Positions 1 through 8,528 are shown, counted from the stretch's first letter. The stretch is DNA of 56,226 nucleotides from Hymenobacter coccineus (GCF_001816125.1 NZ_MDZA01000066.1:1-56226); one strand, 5' to 3'. Notes: generated from the sequence alone by a model not told the origin. Translations and numbers: made by a program.

Positions 1-2
1 CC

Positions 3-845
3 GGCCTGGTGCGCTGGCCCAACCTGCTCATCATGCTGCTGAGCCTGGCGCTGGTGCGGGCGGGGCTGCTGCTGCCGGGGCAGCTGGGGGCCCTGCTGGC
101 CCCGCGCTTCGGCCTGCTGGTGCTGAGCGCCCTGCTGGTGGCGGCGGCCGGCTACATCATCAACGATTACTACGACGTGAAGATTGACGCCATCAACCGG
201 CCCGACCGGCTGGTGGTGGGGCGCGTGGTGCGGCGGCGCACCGCCATGCTGGCCCACCTGGTGCTAAGCGGCGCGGGCGTGGCGCTGGCCGCGTTTCTGT
301 CGCCGCTGCTGGGGGGCGTCACGCTGGGGGCAGCGCTGCTGCTGTGGGGCTATTCGGCCCGCTTCAAGCGGGTGGCGCTGGTGGGCAACGTCAGCATCGG
401 GGCCCTCACGGCGGCGCTGGTGCTGCTGCCCGAGCTGCAGCTGCGCACCGGCAACCCGGTGGTGTGGCGCTACGCGTTGGCGGCTTTTCTGCTCACGGTG
501 GTGCGCGAAATAGCGAAGGACGTGGAGGACATGCGCGGCGATGCCCAGCACGATTGCCACACGCTGCCGCTGGTGCTGGGCGTGGTGCGCACCAAGTGGG
601 TGGCCGGATTTTTCCTGGCTTGCCTGGGCATTCTCACGGGTGGGGCGGTGGCCTGGCTGGCGGTGCACGGGCCCTGGCCACTGGCCGCGTGGCTGGGGGC
701 CCTGGTGCTGCTGCCGCTGGGGGCCCTGGCGCGCCTGCTGGTGCTGGCCGACCGCCGCCACCACTTCCGCCAGCTCAGCACGTGGTGCAAGGGCATCATG
801 CTGGCCGGTGTGCTCAGCATGGCGTTGGCGGGCGGGGTGGGGTAG
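3..845 (+). CDS. UbiA-family prenyltransferase (5' end cut by window)
   Basis: Integral-membrane prenyltransferase that moves an isoprenoid chain onto an acceptor; the acceptor cannot be told from sequence. The first UbiA aspartate motif is visible as NDYYDVKIDAINRPDR about 50 residues in, and the second as REIAKDVEDMRGD near residue 165. Hydrophobic helices make up most of the rest. The frame is open to the first bases of the window, so the true start probably lies upstream; GTG at 9 is only the first internal start-like codon. Bacteroidota homologues are often named geranylgeranylglycerol-phosphate geranylgeranyltransferase-like, which I would not assert. Family is certain, substrate unknown. 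Confidence 0.85.
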   Translation, partial: GLVRWPNLLIMLLSLALVRAGLLLPGQLGALLAPRFGLLVLSALLVAAAGYIINDYYDVKIDAINRPDRLVVGRVVRRRTAMLAHLVLSGAGVALAAFLSPLLGGVTLGAALLLWGYSARFKRVALVGNVSIGALTAALVLLPELQLRTGNPVVWRYALAAFLLTVVREIAKDVEDMRGDAQHDCHTLPLVLGVVRTKWVAGFFLACLGILTGGAVAWLAVHGPWPLAAWLGALVLLPLGALARLLVLADRRHHFRQLSTWCKGIMLAGVLSMALAGGVG

Positions 846-931
846 GGCCTCAGAACCAATGCCAACCGCGGAGGCTATAAATTCGTTAGTGCGCTCGAAC
901 AATTCATTTCTTATTCAGCTTTATCCAGCCG

Positions 932-2134
932 ATGCAATTTTTACCCCTTGCCGCCTTATTGGCCGGCCTGTCTTTTTCCGCCCTGGCGCAGCCCACGGCC
1001 CCGGCTGATACCGCGCAAGTACCCCTCGCTGTGAGGCCGGCCCCTCGGGCCCCCGCCGCCATTGGAAAGCCCACGAAGAATATTACTATTCTGCCCATTC
1101 CGGTGCTGTTTTACCAGGCCGAAACCGGCCTTGGCTACGGCTTGGGTGGCCTGCTCAGCGGCCGCTTTGGGCAGGATACCACGGTGCGCTCGTCCAACGC
1201 CCGTATCCAATACTGGCAAACGGCAAAGAAGCAGTCGCTCATCCAGCTGGTGCACACCATCTACACGCCGGGCGAGAAGTTTTACCTCAACGGCGAAATC
1301 AGCGGCTACGACCAGCTGCTGTATTATTATGGCAAGGGTAATAACTCGTCGACGAGCGACCAGTCGAATGTCGCCTACAAGTTGTTCATTGTGAACCAGC
1401 GCGTGCAAAAGGCCATTGCGCCGAAGCTGTTTTTTGGAGCCCAGTACCGCCTCACCGACATGAGCCAGATCCAGGCTGAAGGAGCCGCGGACAATGGCAA
1501 CACCAACTACTTCTACCGCGACCCGCGCCTGAGCGACCGGGAGCGGATGGGCACCACGGTATCGGGCCTGGGCCCGGTTATTACCCTCGATACGCGCGAC
1601 GTGGCACTGGCTGCTTTCCACGGCGACCTGCTCGACGCCAGCGTGATGTTTAACGGCAAGGGCTTGGGGTCGGACTACAAATTCATTCGCTACCAGATAG
1701 ATGCCCGCCACTACCAGCCCATCTTCTCTGATAAAACCATTTTGGCGATGCAGTTTCTGGGGCAGTTTCACACCGGCGACGTGCCGTTTCGTGAGTTGGC
1801 CGGCATTGGGGCCAACCTGGGCGGTACGCTGTACAACAACGCCAACTTGCTGCGGGGCATTTACGAACAGCGCTACCGCGACCGCCAGATGATGATGTTC
1901 CAGGCCGAGCTGCGCCAGCACTTGTTCTGGCGCATCGACGGTGCGGCGTTTGCCGGCGTGGGCGAAGTAGCCAATGGTGCCAAAGACTTTTCGCTCAACC
2001 AAGTACGCGGTGCGGGCGGTGCCGGCATACGCTTCAACTTCATTCGCCGCGACCGGGTGAACCTACGCCTCGATTATGCAGTGGGCGCCGGTTCGCAATC
2101 GGGCTTCCTCTTCGCTATCGGCGAAGCCTTCTAA
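932..2134 (+). CDS. BamA/TamA-like outer-membrane beta-barrel protein
   Basis: 400-residue predicted outer-membrane barrel. It starts with a signal peptide (MQFLPLAALLAGLSFSALAQ) and a short Pro/Ala-rich linker. The PVLFYQAETGLGYGLGG stretch resembles the first strand of Omp85-type barrels, and the rest is alternating aromatic and polar strands ending in Phe, as is usual for outer-membrane barrels. There is no room for a set of POTRA domains, so this is a short surface-antigen-like member rather than BamA itself. ATG at 932 is chosen because the signal peptide begins there. Cargo or function unknown. Confidence 0.75.
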   Translation: MQFLPLAALLAGLSFSALAQPTAPADTAQVPLAVRPAPRAPAAIGKPTKNITILPIPVLFYQAETGLGYGLGGLLSGRFGQDTTVRSSNARIQYWQTAKKQSLIQLVHTIYTPGEKFYLNGEISGYDQLLYYYGKGNNSSTSDQSNVAYKLFIVNQRVQKAIAPKLFFGAQYRLTDMSQIQAEGAADNGNTNYFYRDPRLSDRERMGTTVSGLGPVITLDTRDVALAAFHGDLLDASVMFNGKGLGSDYKFIRYQIDARHYQPIFSDKTILAMQFLGQFHTGDVPFRELAGIGANLGGTLYNNANLLRGIYEQRYRDRQMMMFQAELRQHLFWRIDGAAFAGVGEVANGAKDFSLNQVRGAGGAGIRFNFIRRDRVNLRLDYAVGAGSQSGFLFAIGEAF

Positions 2135-2158
2135 CACGGCCAATTAGTTACGGCTGGG

Positions 2159-2199
2159 GGCCCCGGTTCTGCTAAGCAGGGCCGGGGCCTTTGCTTTTT
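2159..2199 (+). terminator. Intrinsic terminator after the outer-membrane barrel gene
   Basis: Arms ggccccgg and ccggggcc enclose a smaller ctgct/agcag stem and are followed by tttgcttttt, 25 bases after the stop codon of the barrel gene. The AT-rich stretch from about 2200 to 2412 then holds the promoter region of the glycosyltransferase; no clear TAnnTTTG element was seen there. Confidence 0.6.
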
Positions 2200-2412
2200 A
2201 GGTAAAATAAAATTTGCACTGCTGATTTATAAACTCACAGCATTAGAGCTGTGCACAATATTGATTTTTAATATGTTGAATTCGGGTTTTTCGGCTGAAA
2301 TTTCAATCACAATTCATCCGGTAGAATAGCGCTAAAAACACGGGGCTTTTATCCCGCGGAAACGCTGATTTTGCCAACCGGGGCCCCGGCCGGGGCGTAG
2401 AAGCCCTGTACC

Positions 2413-3636
2413 ATGCCTTCCGCTACCCCGTTGCGTTTCCAAGCTACCCTCGAAGCGACCGCTGCCCTACCCCCGCTGCTTGCTCCCGACTACGCGCGGC
2501 GGCTGCACCAACAACTGCCGCCGCCCCGGGCTGCGTTGCGGGCCTGCGTCATCATCCCGGCCAAGGACGAGGCCGCCTCGCTGCCCGCTACCCTGGCGGC
2601 CCTGGCTGCGCAGGTCGACTTGGCTGGCCAGCCGCTGCCGCCCGATAGCTTCGAGGTACTGGTGCTGGCCAACAACTGCACCGATGGCACGGCCGCCGCC
2701 GTGCGCCACTTTGCGGGCCAGCACCCGGCCCTGGCCGTGCACGTGGCCCGCCTGCGCCTGGCCGCCCCCGATGCCCACGTGGGCCGCGCCCGCCGCCTGC
2801 TGATGGACGAGGCCTGCCTGCGCTTGCTGAGCCTGGGGCGCTTCAACGGCCTCATTGCCAGCACCGATGCCGATACCCGCGTAGCCCCCGACTGGTTGGC
2901 CTCCACCCAGGCCGAAATTGCCGCCGGGGCTGACGCCGTGGGCGGCCGCATCCTCACCGACGCGCCGCCCGTGCCCACCGACCCACCCGTGGCCGCTGGG
3001 GCCCCCGATTGGGTGCGCCGTACCCAGCTCCGCGACGCGGCCTACCACCTGTGGTGCGCCCGCCTCGAAGCCCAGCTCGACCCGCAGGCCGCCGACCCGT
3101 GGCCGCGCCACCACCAGCACTTTGGGGCCAGCCTGGCCCTTACCGCCCGCGCCTACCGCCGCGTGGGGGGCCTGCCCGTAGTGCGCTACCTGGAGGACGA
3201 GGCCCTGTGCCAGCAGCTGCGCCGCCACGACCTGCGCCTGCGCCACAGCCCACGGGTGGTGGTGTACACCTCGGCCCGCCAGTGCGGCCGCGTGGAGGTG
3301 GGCCTCTCCTGGCAATTGCGCGAGTGGGCTGCCCAGAGCACGGCGCGCCACGAGCCGCTGGTGCCATGCCCGCAGCACTTGGCCGCGCAGTGGCGGGCGC
3401 GCCGGCAGCTGCGCGCTTGGTGGAGCCACGCCGCCCCGTTTGGGGTGCCGGGGCAGGGCGTAGCGGCTGCGCTGGGCCTACCCGAGAAGCAGTTGGCCCG
3501 GCAGGTGCTGGCCAGCTGCACCTTCGGCCGGCTCTGGGACTGGGTGGCCGAGGCCCGTGCCACCGCCGGCGTGGCCGCGCCCCAGGTGCCGCTTGCCGAA
3601 GCGCTGGCCTGGCTGCGGGCCCCAACCGCGGGCTAA
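2413..3636 (+). CDS. Family 2 glycosyltransferase
   Basis: 407-residue GT-A fold glycosyltransferase. The N-terminal half has the expected nucleotide-sugar landmarks: VIIPAKDEAASLPATL near residue 45, VLVLANNCTDGTAAAV near 85, and the metal-binding DxD-type element STDADTR near 153. An acceptor-side ED element (YLEDEALC) follows around residue 260. No membrane span is seen, so it is probably cytoplasmic or peripheral. It converges with the methyltransferase at 3641, with only four bases between the two stop codons. With the deacetylase and dehydrogenase beyond, it forms a set of enzymes suited to building a decorated amino-sugar product. The sugar donor is unknown. Confidence 0.8.
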   Translation: MPSATPLRFQATLEATAALPPLLAPDYARRLHQQLPPPRAALRACVIIPAKDEAASLPATLAALAAQVDLAGQPLPPDSFEVLVLANNCTDGTAAAVRHFAGQHPALAVHVARLRLAAPDAHVGRARRLLMDEACLRLLSLGRFNGLIASTDADTRVAPDWLASTQAEIAAGADAVGGRILTDAPPVPTDPPVAAGAPDWVRRTQLRDAAYHLWCARLEAQLDPQAADPWPRHHQHFGASLALTARAYRRVGGLPVVRYLEDEALCQQLRRHDLRLRHSPRVVVYTSARQCGRVEVGLSWQLREWAAQSTARHEPLVPCPQHLAAQWRARRQLRAWWSHAAPFGVPGQGVAAALGLPEKQLARQVLASCTFGRLWDWVAEARATAGVAAPQVPLAEALAWLRAPTAG

Positions 3637-3640
3637 TAAA

Positions 3641-4237
3641 CTACCTTTTTTCCAGCACGTCGAGCCGGTATTGCGGGTGGCGCTGACCGCCGAGGTGCGT
3701 CCAAGGGCCCTTATTGCCAACTTTTTGGAGAAAAAACTCGTGCACCTCGTCGCCCGTCAGTGGGTAGTCGTGCACGGGGGGCGTCCAGTGCACAAGCAGT
3801 AGCTGGCCGCCGGCCGGGAGGGTCCCGGCGATGCAGTCGGCGGCGCGCGCTAAGTCGGCGAAATTCCAGTAGTAGCCCACTTCGCAGAGGGTGATGAGGT
3901 CGAAGGGCCCCTGCGGAAACTCGTCAGGCAACTGCATTTGTTGCAAGGTTACCTGGGGCAAATCGGCGCAGCGGCGGCGGGCCTGCGCCAGGGCTTCGGC
4001 GCTTACATCCACTCCCAGCAGGTGGTCGCAGCGCTGTGCCAGTTGGGCCGTGAATACGCCCAGCGAGCAGCCAATTTCGAACGCCCGCGGGTAGTGCGTC
4101 CGGGGCAGGGCCCCCAGCGAGGCCGCGTATTTGGCGTGCTCGTAGGGGCTGGTTTCGAAGCCCCACGGGTCGGAATTGGCCTGGTACACGTCGTCGAAAT
4201 ACTTGCCGTTCAGGCTATCGGGTTGGTTCTCATTCAT
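3641..4237 (-). CDS. NodS-like class I SAM-dependent methyltransferase
   Basis: 198-residue methyltransferase. The SAM-binding motif I is AFEIGCSLGVFTAQLA (about residues 50-65) and motif II acidic region is LLGVDVSAEALAQA. The opening YFDDVYQANSDPWGFETSPYE pattern is typical of the NodS/SAM methyltransferase family, whose founding member N-methylates de-N-acetylated chitin oligomers in Nod-factor synthesis. Its ATG overlaps the stop of the PIG-L deacetylase (ATGA at 4234-4237), so the two are translationally coupled. In other bacteria PIG-L and methyltransferase domains can occur as one fused protein, which supports a joint pathway. N-methylation of a freshly exposed amine is inference. Confidence 0.8.
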   Translation of the reverse strand: MNENQPDSLNGKYFDDVYQANSDPWGFETSPYEHAKYAASLGALPRTHYPRAFEIGCSLGVFTAQLAQRCDHLLGVDVSAEALAQARRRCADLPQVTLQQMQLPDEFPQGPFDLITLCEVGYYWNFADLARAADCIAGTLPAGGQLLLVHWTPPVHDYPLTGDEVHEFFLQKVGNKGPWTHLGGQRHPQYRLDVLEKR

Positions 4238-4971
4238 GCGTGGTTCTCAAAATAAACCTCGAAAGGCTGGTTAAATTTGGCCAGCATGTCATCGGCCAGT
4301 AAAAAGCCCTGCGCATCGTCGGTGAATACGCCCGGCGCCACCTGCGAGCGGTGGGCGGCGATGGCGGCCAGCTTCTGGGACAATACTTCGCCAATGGCCA
4401 GCCGGAACCCAGCCACGTGGTCAGCCAGCTGGGGCAAGTCGGTAGGGGCGGCGCGCTGCCAGGCCCACACCACGTACTCGAGCTGGCGCGGCGCGGCGGG
4501 CAGCCCGGCCAGCGCGGCCTGGGCCAGCTGGTAGCTAGCGCGGTGGTCGGGGTGTGGATCGCGCCGCCAAGGCAGCAGCACCGTGGCTACTTGGTTCTCA
4601 GCCACAAACGCCCGCAACTGCTCCGCCGCTTCGGCAAAGCCGGGCTGCGCGGGGCCCGTGGGCACGGCCGCGTCGGGCAGGCGCAGCAGCAGCGGCTCGG
4701 TGTGCACGCCGAGCAAAGCCAGGGCGTGGCGCAGCTCGCCCTCGCGCACGGCCCGCCGGGCGGGGGCCGAAAACACGGCCGAATTGGGGTGCGACATGGT
4801 GCCGTCGCTCACCAAGGCAGCGTGCACGGGCTGGCCGGCCCGCCGCAGCAGGGCCAGCAGCCCCCCGCAACCCAGGGCCTCGTCGTCGGGGTGCGGCACG
4901 ATGATGAGCGTGGGCCCCAGCGTGGCGGCGAAATCGGCCAGTCGCACAGGGTAATCAGCAAAAGGCAGCAT
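4234..4971 (-). CDS. PIG-L (LmbE-like) N-deacetylase
   Basis: 245-residue member of the PIG-L/LmbE/MshB zinc deacetylase family, which removes acetyl groups from N-acetylglucosaminyl conjugates. The metal-binding PHPDDE motif is near residue 27 (IIVPHPDDEALGCGGLL), and the second metal region PHPDHRASYQLA is near residue 160. ATG at 4971 gives the family's usual length. The gene is the middle member of a minus-strand run (dehydrogenase, deacetylase, methyltransferase) and overlaps the methyltransferase by four bases. The substrate is not known; a glycan or glycolipid made by the facing glycosyltransferase is the simplest proposal. Confidence 0.85.
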   Translation of the reverse strand: MLPFADYPVRLADFAATLGPTLIIVPHPDDEALGCGGLLALLRRAGQPVHAALVSDGTMSHPNSAVFSAPARRAVREGELRHALALLGVHTEPLLLRLPDAAVPTGPAQPGFAEAAEQLRAFVAENQVATVLLPWRRDPHPDHRASYQLAQAALAGLPAAPRQLEYVVWAWQRAAPTDLPQLADHVAGFRLAIGEVLSQKLAAIAAHRSQVAPGVFTDDAQGFLLADDMLAKFNQPFEVYFENHA

Positions 4972-5016
4972 GGATAATAAGGCGGTTGTTAGGGCCAGTA
5001 TGATTTTCTGGGAAAG

Positions 5017-5083
5017 GTTAAAATTGAAGAGCTAAAACAGCTTTAAACAGGGCTTTAACTTTTAACTCTCCACTTTTGACTAA
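5017..5083. repeat. Imperfect AT-rich inverted word repeat between dehydrogenase and deacetylase
   Basis: The 133-base gap holds gttaaaattgaagagctaaa on the left and ctttaacttttaactctcca on the right, which pair imperfectly. It resembles, less clearly, the gene-junction repeats at 9557, 14612, 19121, 20921, 44090 and 45288. Confidence 0.4.
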
Positions 5084-5104
5084 TTGGGTTGAAAAATAAT
5101 GGCA

Positions 5105-6286
5105 TCAGTACAAATCATTGCCTTCCAGCACGAAACGGCCTACGTCGGCCAGTACGAAATCGGGGGCCGGCTGGCGCAGGTAGTGGGTCAGGTCGCGGTG
5201 CAGGCGCTCGAAAGGCTCGGGCTGGAGCAGGCCGCGGGCCCCCACGCAGCGCTCGGCCAGCGGCAGCACGGCCAGGCCAATCTGCTCGATGGCGGTGCGC
5301 ACGAGGTTAGCGTAGGCCCCGGCCGCGGGGCTGGCGGGGACCCCGGCATCATCGGGGAGGATGGCGTGGGCGGCCGCGCCGCGCAGCCACTGCCGGCCGC
5401 TTTCGATAAGCAAGGCCATTTGGCCCAGGCGCTGGCGCTGGTAGGGGTCGTCGGTACGCCCCAAGCCCTGCAAAAAGCGGCGGGTTTCGTCGTACACTGC
5501 CTCGGCTCCCCCCAGCTGCACGGCCGCAAAGCGGCTGGCCCCGCCCCCAAACCACGGCTGGCGGTAGTAGGCGTTGGGCGGGCCCAGCAGGTCGTCGGGC
5601 CCAATTTCCAGCCCAGTAAGGTCGGCGCGGTGGCTGGCGGTGGAGCGCATCCCCAGCGGCCGCCAAAACGAGCGGTCGAGCACGGGCGGCTGCGCATCAG
5701 CGGGCAGCACCAGCATCTGCCAGCCTTGGCCGTCGGGCAGGGCCCCCGTGAGGAGTGGCCGCGCCACGTAGCCGGCCCCCGAGGCGAAGGTTTTGGCGCC
5801 GTGCAGGCGGTAGCGGCCGTTGGGCAGCGCCTCCAGCCGCACGCCGTGGGCGGGGTCTTCGGTGTTCCACACGCCAAACAGCAGGCCGGCGGCCGCGTCG
5901 CCGGCCCAGCGCGCGGCCTGCGCCGGTGTGCCAAACAACTGCATGAGCAGCAGCGCGTTGGTATGGCCTTCGTACAGCCGGCCCACGGCCAGGTTGCCCC
6001 GGCCGACGTGGCGCAGCACGGTCAGCAACTCCTCGGTGGCGGCGGGGGCCCCCAGGCCGGCGCCGCCCAAGTTGGGGGCCAGCGCCGCGGTGAGCAGCCC
6101 GGCCGCCCGCAGCCAGTCAAATTCCTGGGCGGGAAATATTGCCTCGGCATCGGTGGCGGCGGCTTGGGCAAACAGGCGTGGGGCCAGGGTCCTGGCGGCC
6201 TGCACGGCCGCGGCGGGCGTGGTTAGCAAGGACAAAGCAGGGTCGGCAATGGCGGGGGAATCGGCACGTGTAACTTCAGCAACCAT
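5105..6286 (-). CDS. Acyl-CoA dehydrogenase family flavoprotein
   Basis: 393-residue protein with acyl-CoA dehydrogenase architecture: helical N-terminal part, a middle beta domain around residues 120-220 (GAKTFASGAGYVARPLL), and a helical C-terminal domain. ATG at 6286 is preferred; the frame runs to a TTG at 6328, but that adds a poorly conserved-looking tail. I could not place a catalytic glutamate with confidence. It lies upstream of the deacetylase and methyltransferase in the same direction, 133 bases away. Such a gene beside PIG-L, NodS-like and GT2 genes recurs in other bacteria as far as I recall. It may oxidise an acyl or amine substrate of that pathway rather than serve beta-oxidation (inference). 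Confidence 0.75.
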   Translation of the reverse strand: MVAEVTRADSPAIADPALSLLTTPAAAVQAARTLAPRLFAQAAATDAEAIFPAQEFDWLRAAGLLTAALAPNLGGAGLGAPAATEELLTVLRHVGRGNLAVGRLYEGHTNALLLMQLFGTPAQAARWAGDAAAGLLFGVWNTEDPAHGVRLEALPNGRYRLHGAKTFASGAGYVARPLLTGALPDGQGWQMLVLPADAQPPVLDRSFWRPLGMRSTASHRADLTGLEIGPDDLLGPPNAYYRQPWFGGGASRFAAVQLGGAEAVYDETRRFLQGLGRTDDPYQRQRLGQMALLIESGRQWLRGAAAHAILPDDAGVPASPAAGAYANLVRTAIEQIGLAVLPLAERCVGARGLLQPEPFERLHRDLTHYLRQPAPDFVLADVGRFVLEGNDLY

Positions 6287-6392
6287 CGGCGCGCGGGTGA
6301 AAGGCGGGTGAATGAAACTATACTCCAAAATGGGGCCCCATGTTCCTGCCGCGCTTATGCAGCATCGGCGTTAAATTCAATTACGGCCGGCT

Positions 6393-6424
6393 TTGGCCCC
6401 CGGCGGAGGGGCGGCGTACCTTTG
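6393..6424 (+). promoter_or_regulatory. Bacteroidota-type promoter of purH
   Basis: TTG at 6393-6395 and TACCTTTG at 6417-6424 match the housekeeping promoter form of the phylum (TTG, 19-23 bases, TAnnTTTG) with a 21-base spacer. The element lies 35 bases before the purH ATG. Confidence 0.7.
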
Positions 6425-6459
6425 CGGCGGCAATCCCGCCGTAGCTTTTTCCGCCGTTT

Positions 6460-8007
6460 ATGTCGTCCCGTCCCGTTCGCGCTGCCCTATTGTCCGTCTA
6501 CCACAAAGACCGATTGGGGCCCCTGGTGCAGGTGCTCCGCCAGCACGGCGTTACGCTGTACTCGACCGGCGGCACCCAGCAATTCCTCGAAAGCGAAGGC
6601 GCGGCCGTCACGGCCGTGGAAGATCTCACCGGCTTCCCCGAAGTGTTCGGCGGCCGTGTGAAAACGCTGCACCCCAAGGTGTTCGGCGGCATTCTGCACC
6701 GCCGCCACGAGCCCGGCGACCTCGCCCAGGCCGAACAGCACGGCATCCCGCCCATCGATTTGGTGGTGGTCGATTTGTACCCTTTTGAAGAAACCGTGGC
6801 CAGCGGGGCCCCCGAGGCCGACGTTATCGAGAAGATTGACATCGGCGGCATCGCCCTGCTGCGCGCCGCCGCCAAAAACTACCGTGACGTGCTGGTTGTC
6901 AGCAGCCGCGAGCAGTACGCCGCCGTGGCCGAGCTGCTGGCCACTAAAAACGGCGCCACTGACTTGGAGGACCGCCGCCACTACGCCGCCGCCGCCTTCG
7001 CCACCACCAGCCACTACGACACCGAAATCTTCAAGTACGTGAGCCAGGGCACCGACCTGGCCGCGAACGACGCTGCCGCCGCTCCGGCCGGCGCCCAGGG
7101 CCCCGCCACGGCCCTGCGCTACGGCGAGAACCCCCACCAGGCCGGCACGTTCTACGGCGACCTGGAGGCTCTGTTCGATCAATTGCACGGCAAGCAGCTG
7201 AGCTACAACAACCTGGTGGATGTGGACGCCGCTGTGCAACTCATGCGCGAGTTTGCCGACGGGGCCCCCGCCTGCGCCATCCTCAAGCACACCAACGCCT
7301 GCGGCGTGGCCCTGGCCGGCACCCTGCACGACGCCTACGTGCAAGCCCTGGCTTGCGATCCGGTGTCGGCATTTGGCGGGGTCATCATCGTGAACAAGGA
7401 AGTGGACGCGGCCACCGCCGCCGAGCTGAGCCAGCTATTTTTTGAGGTACTGATTGCGCCCAGCTTTGCGCCCGACGCCCTGCCGCTGCTGCAAAGCAAG
7501 AAAAACCGCATCCTGCTGCGCCAAAAGCCGGTCGAGTTTCCTGCCAAGCAAATCAAAACCCTGCTCAACGGGCTCATCGAGCAAGATGCTGACCTTCAAA
7601 GCGAAACCGCGGCTGATTTCCGCGTCGTCACCCAGTCAGCCCCCACGGCCGAAGAAACGGCGGCCCTTGAGTTTGCCGGCAAAATCTGCAAGCACACCAA
7701 GAGCAACACCATCGTGCTGGCCCGCGCCGGCCAGCTGTTGGCTTCGGGCGTCGGCCAAACCTCGCGCGTGGACGCCCTGCGCCAGGCCATCGAAAAAGCC
7801 CACGCCTTCGGCTTCGACCTGCAAGGCGCGGTGATGGCCTCCGACGCCTTTTTCCCCTTCCCCGACTGCGTGGAAATTGCCGGCGCGGCCGGCATTCGGG
7901 CCGTGGTGCAGCCCGGCGGCTCTATCAAAGACGCCGACAGCATCCGCGCCTGCGACGAGCGTGGCATGGCCATGGTGCTCACCGGCGTGCGCCACTTCAA
8001 GCACTAG
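6460..8007 (+). CDS. purH: Bifunctional AICAR formyltransferase/IMP cyclohydrolase
   Basis: 515-residue enzyme for the last two steps of IMP synthesis: formylation of AICAR using 10-formyl-THF, then ring closure. The N-terminal MGS-like cyclohydrolase domain starts with RAALLSVYHKDRLGPLV and carries TGFPEVFGGRVKTLHPKVFG. The AICARFT domain has the RYGENPHQ motif near residue 220 and the catalytic KHTNACGVA near 275. Length is that of the family. Alone behind its promoter; a palindromic repeat follows the stop codon. PurH next to mreBCD is a familiar Bacteroidota arrangement. Confidence 0.97.
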   Translation: MSSRPVRAALLSVYHKDRLGPLVQVLRQHGVTLYSTGGTQQFLESEGAAVTAVEDLTGFPEVFGGRVKTLHPKVFGGILHRRHEPGDLAQAEQHGIPPIDLVVVDLYPFEETVASGAPEADVIEKIDIGGIALLRAAAKNYRDVLVVSSREQYAAVAELLATKNGATDLEDRRHYAAAAFATTSHYDTEIFKYVSQGTDLAANDAAAAPAGAQGPATALRYGENPHQAGTFYGDLEALFDQLHGKQLSYNNLVDVDAAVQLMREFADGAPACAILKHTNACGVALAGTLHDAYVQALACDPVSAFGGVIIVNKEVDAATAAELSQLFFEVLIAPSFAPDALPLLQSKKNRILLRQKPVEFPAKQIKTLLNGLIEQDADLQSETAADFRVVTQSAPTAEETAALEFAGKICKHTKSNTIVLARAGQLLASGVGQTSRVDALRQAIEKAHAFGFDLQGAVMASDAFFPFPDCVEIAGAAGIRAVVQPGGSIKDADSIRACDERGMAMVLTGVRHFKH

Positions 8008-8026
8008 GCAGCGGCTGCAAGCGGAC

Positions 8027-8129
8027 GTGGTCCGGCGACTTTTTCAGTCGTCGGGCCACTCTGGCGATTGAACAGCTGCGCCGCGCTGTAACAAGAGTGG
8101 TCCGACGACTGAAAAAGTCGCCGGACCAC
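8027..8129. repeat. Palindromic intergenic repeat, copy 1
   Basis: Left arm 8027-8062 and right arm 8094-8129 are 36 bases each and pair with one mismatch around a 31-base loop. The arm begins gtggtccggcgactttttca and ends gggccactct. Copies 2 and 3 lie at 39635 and 43532; the loop keeps a gcgattgaac-like segment. It sits 20 bases after the purH stop codon. No transposase or REP-associated tyrosine transposase gene is in the window. Confidence 0.85.
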
Positions 8130-8185
8130 CCACCCCGCTCAAGCATTAATTCTGGGGCCCCCGGGCCGCGCAAATTCCCTTCCTT

Positions 8186-8350
8186 GTGAGATACGCCACC
8201 GTTGTGGGATACGCCTTGCTGGCCCTTGGTATTTTGCTGCGCCTGCTGGCGCCCGGGCTGGGCGTGGTGGGCACGGTGCTGGTAGCGGTGGGCGGGCTCA
8301 CGGTGGCGGGGGCCACAATAGCGGCTGCTAATAAGGGGCGGCGGCGCTAG
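8186..8350 (+). CDS. Possible small membrane protein (54 aa)
   Basis: GTG at 8186 opens a 54-codon frame ending at TAG 8348-8350. The product would be almost entirely hydrophobic, with two possible helices (VVGYALLALGILLRLLAPG and VVGTVLVAVGGLTVAGATIA) and a basic end NKGRRR. A second in-frame GTG is six codons in. It lies in the 520-base gap between purH and mreB. The membrane-like composition and positive tail favour a real gene, but GC-rich DNA can make such frames by chance. Function unknown. Confidence 0.35.
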   Translation: MRYATVVGYALLALGILLRLLAPGLGVVGTVLVAVGGLTVAGATIAAANKGRRR

Positions 8351-8528
8351 GCATACTAGCCGGCCAGTTTGGGCGTTGGGGCCCTGCCCGGTACGAGGGT
8401 GTGCCCGGTACTTTGCGAAGGAAAACCAGGACGTAACCCCGGCCTCGGATACCCTCATTACTTCCGTACCTTTACCCACTTATTGCTGCGTGGCCCCGGT
8501 CGTTGCGCTGCTATTCTGATTTAACTCA

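Noticed and set aside
264..902. Long minus-strand frame opposite the UbiA gene
   Set aside because: Gln/His/Arg-rich shadow of a GC-rich gene with clear UbiA motifs on the other strand.
5099..6226. 375-codon plus-strand frame over the acyl-CoA dehydrogenase
   Set aside because: Low-complexity Gly/Gln/Ala/Val product; the minus-strand frame has recognisable family structure.
8467..8474. TACCTTTA as mreB promoter
   Set aside because: Last base differs from TAnnTTTG and no TTG at 19-23 bases; left only as a remark.
7997..8479. 160-codon minus-strand frame after purH
   Set aside because: It runs through the palindromic repeat and has no gene-like composition; the peptide LKKSPDH seen at all repeat copies is just the translated arm.
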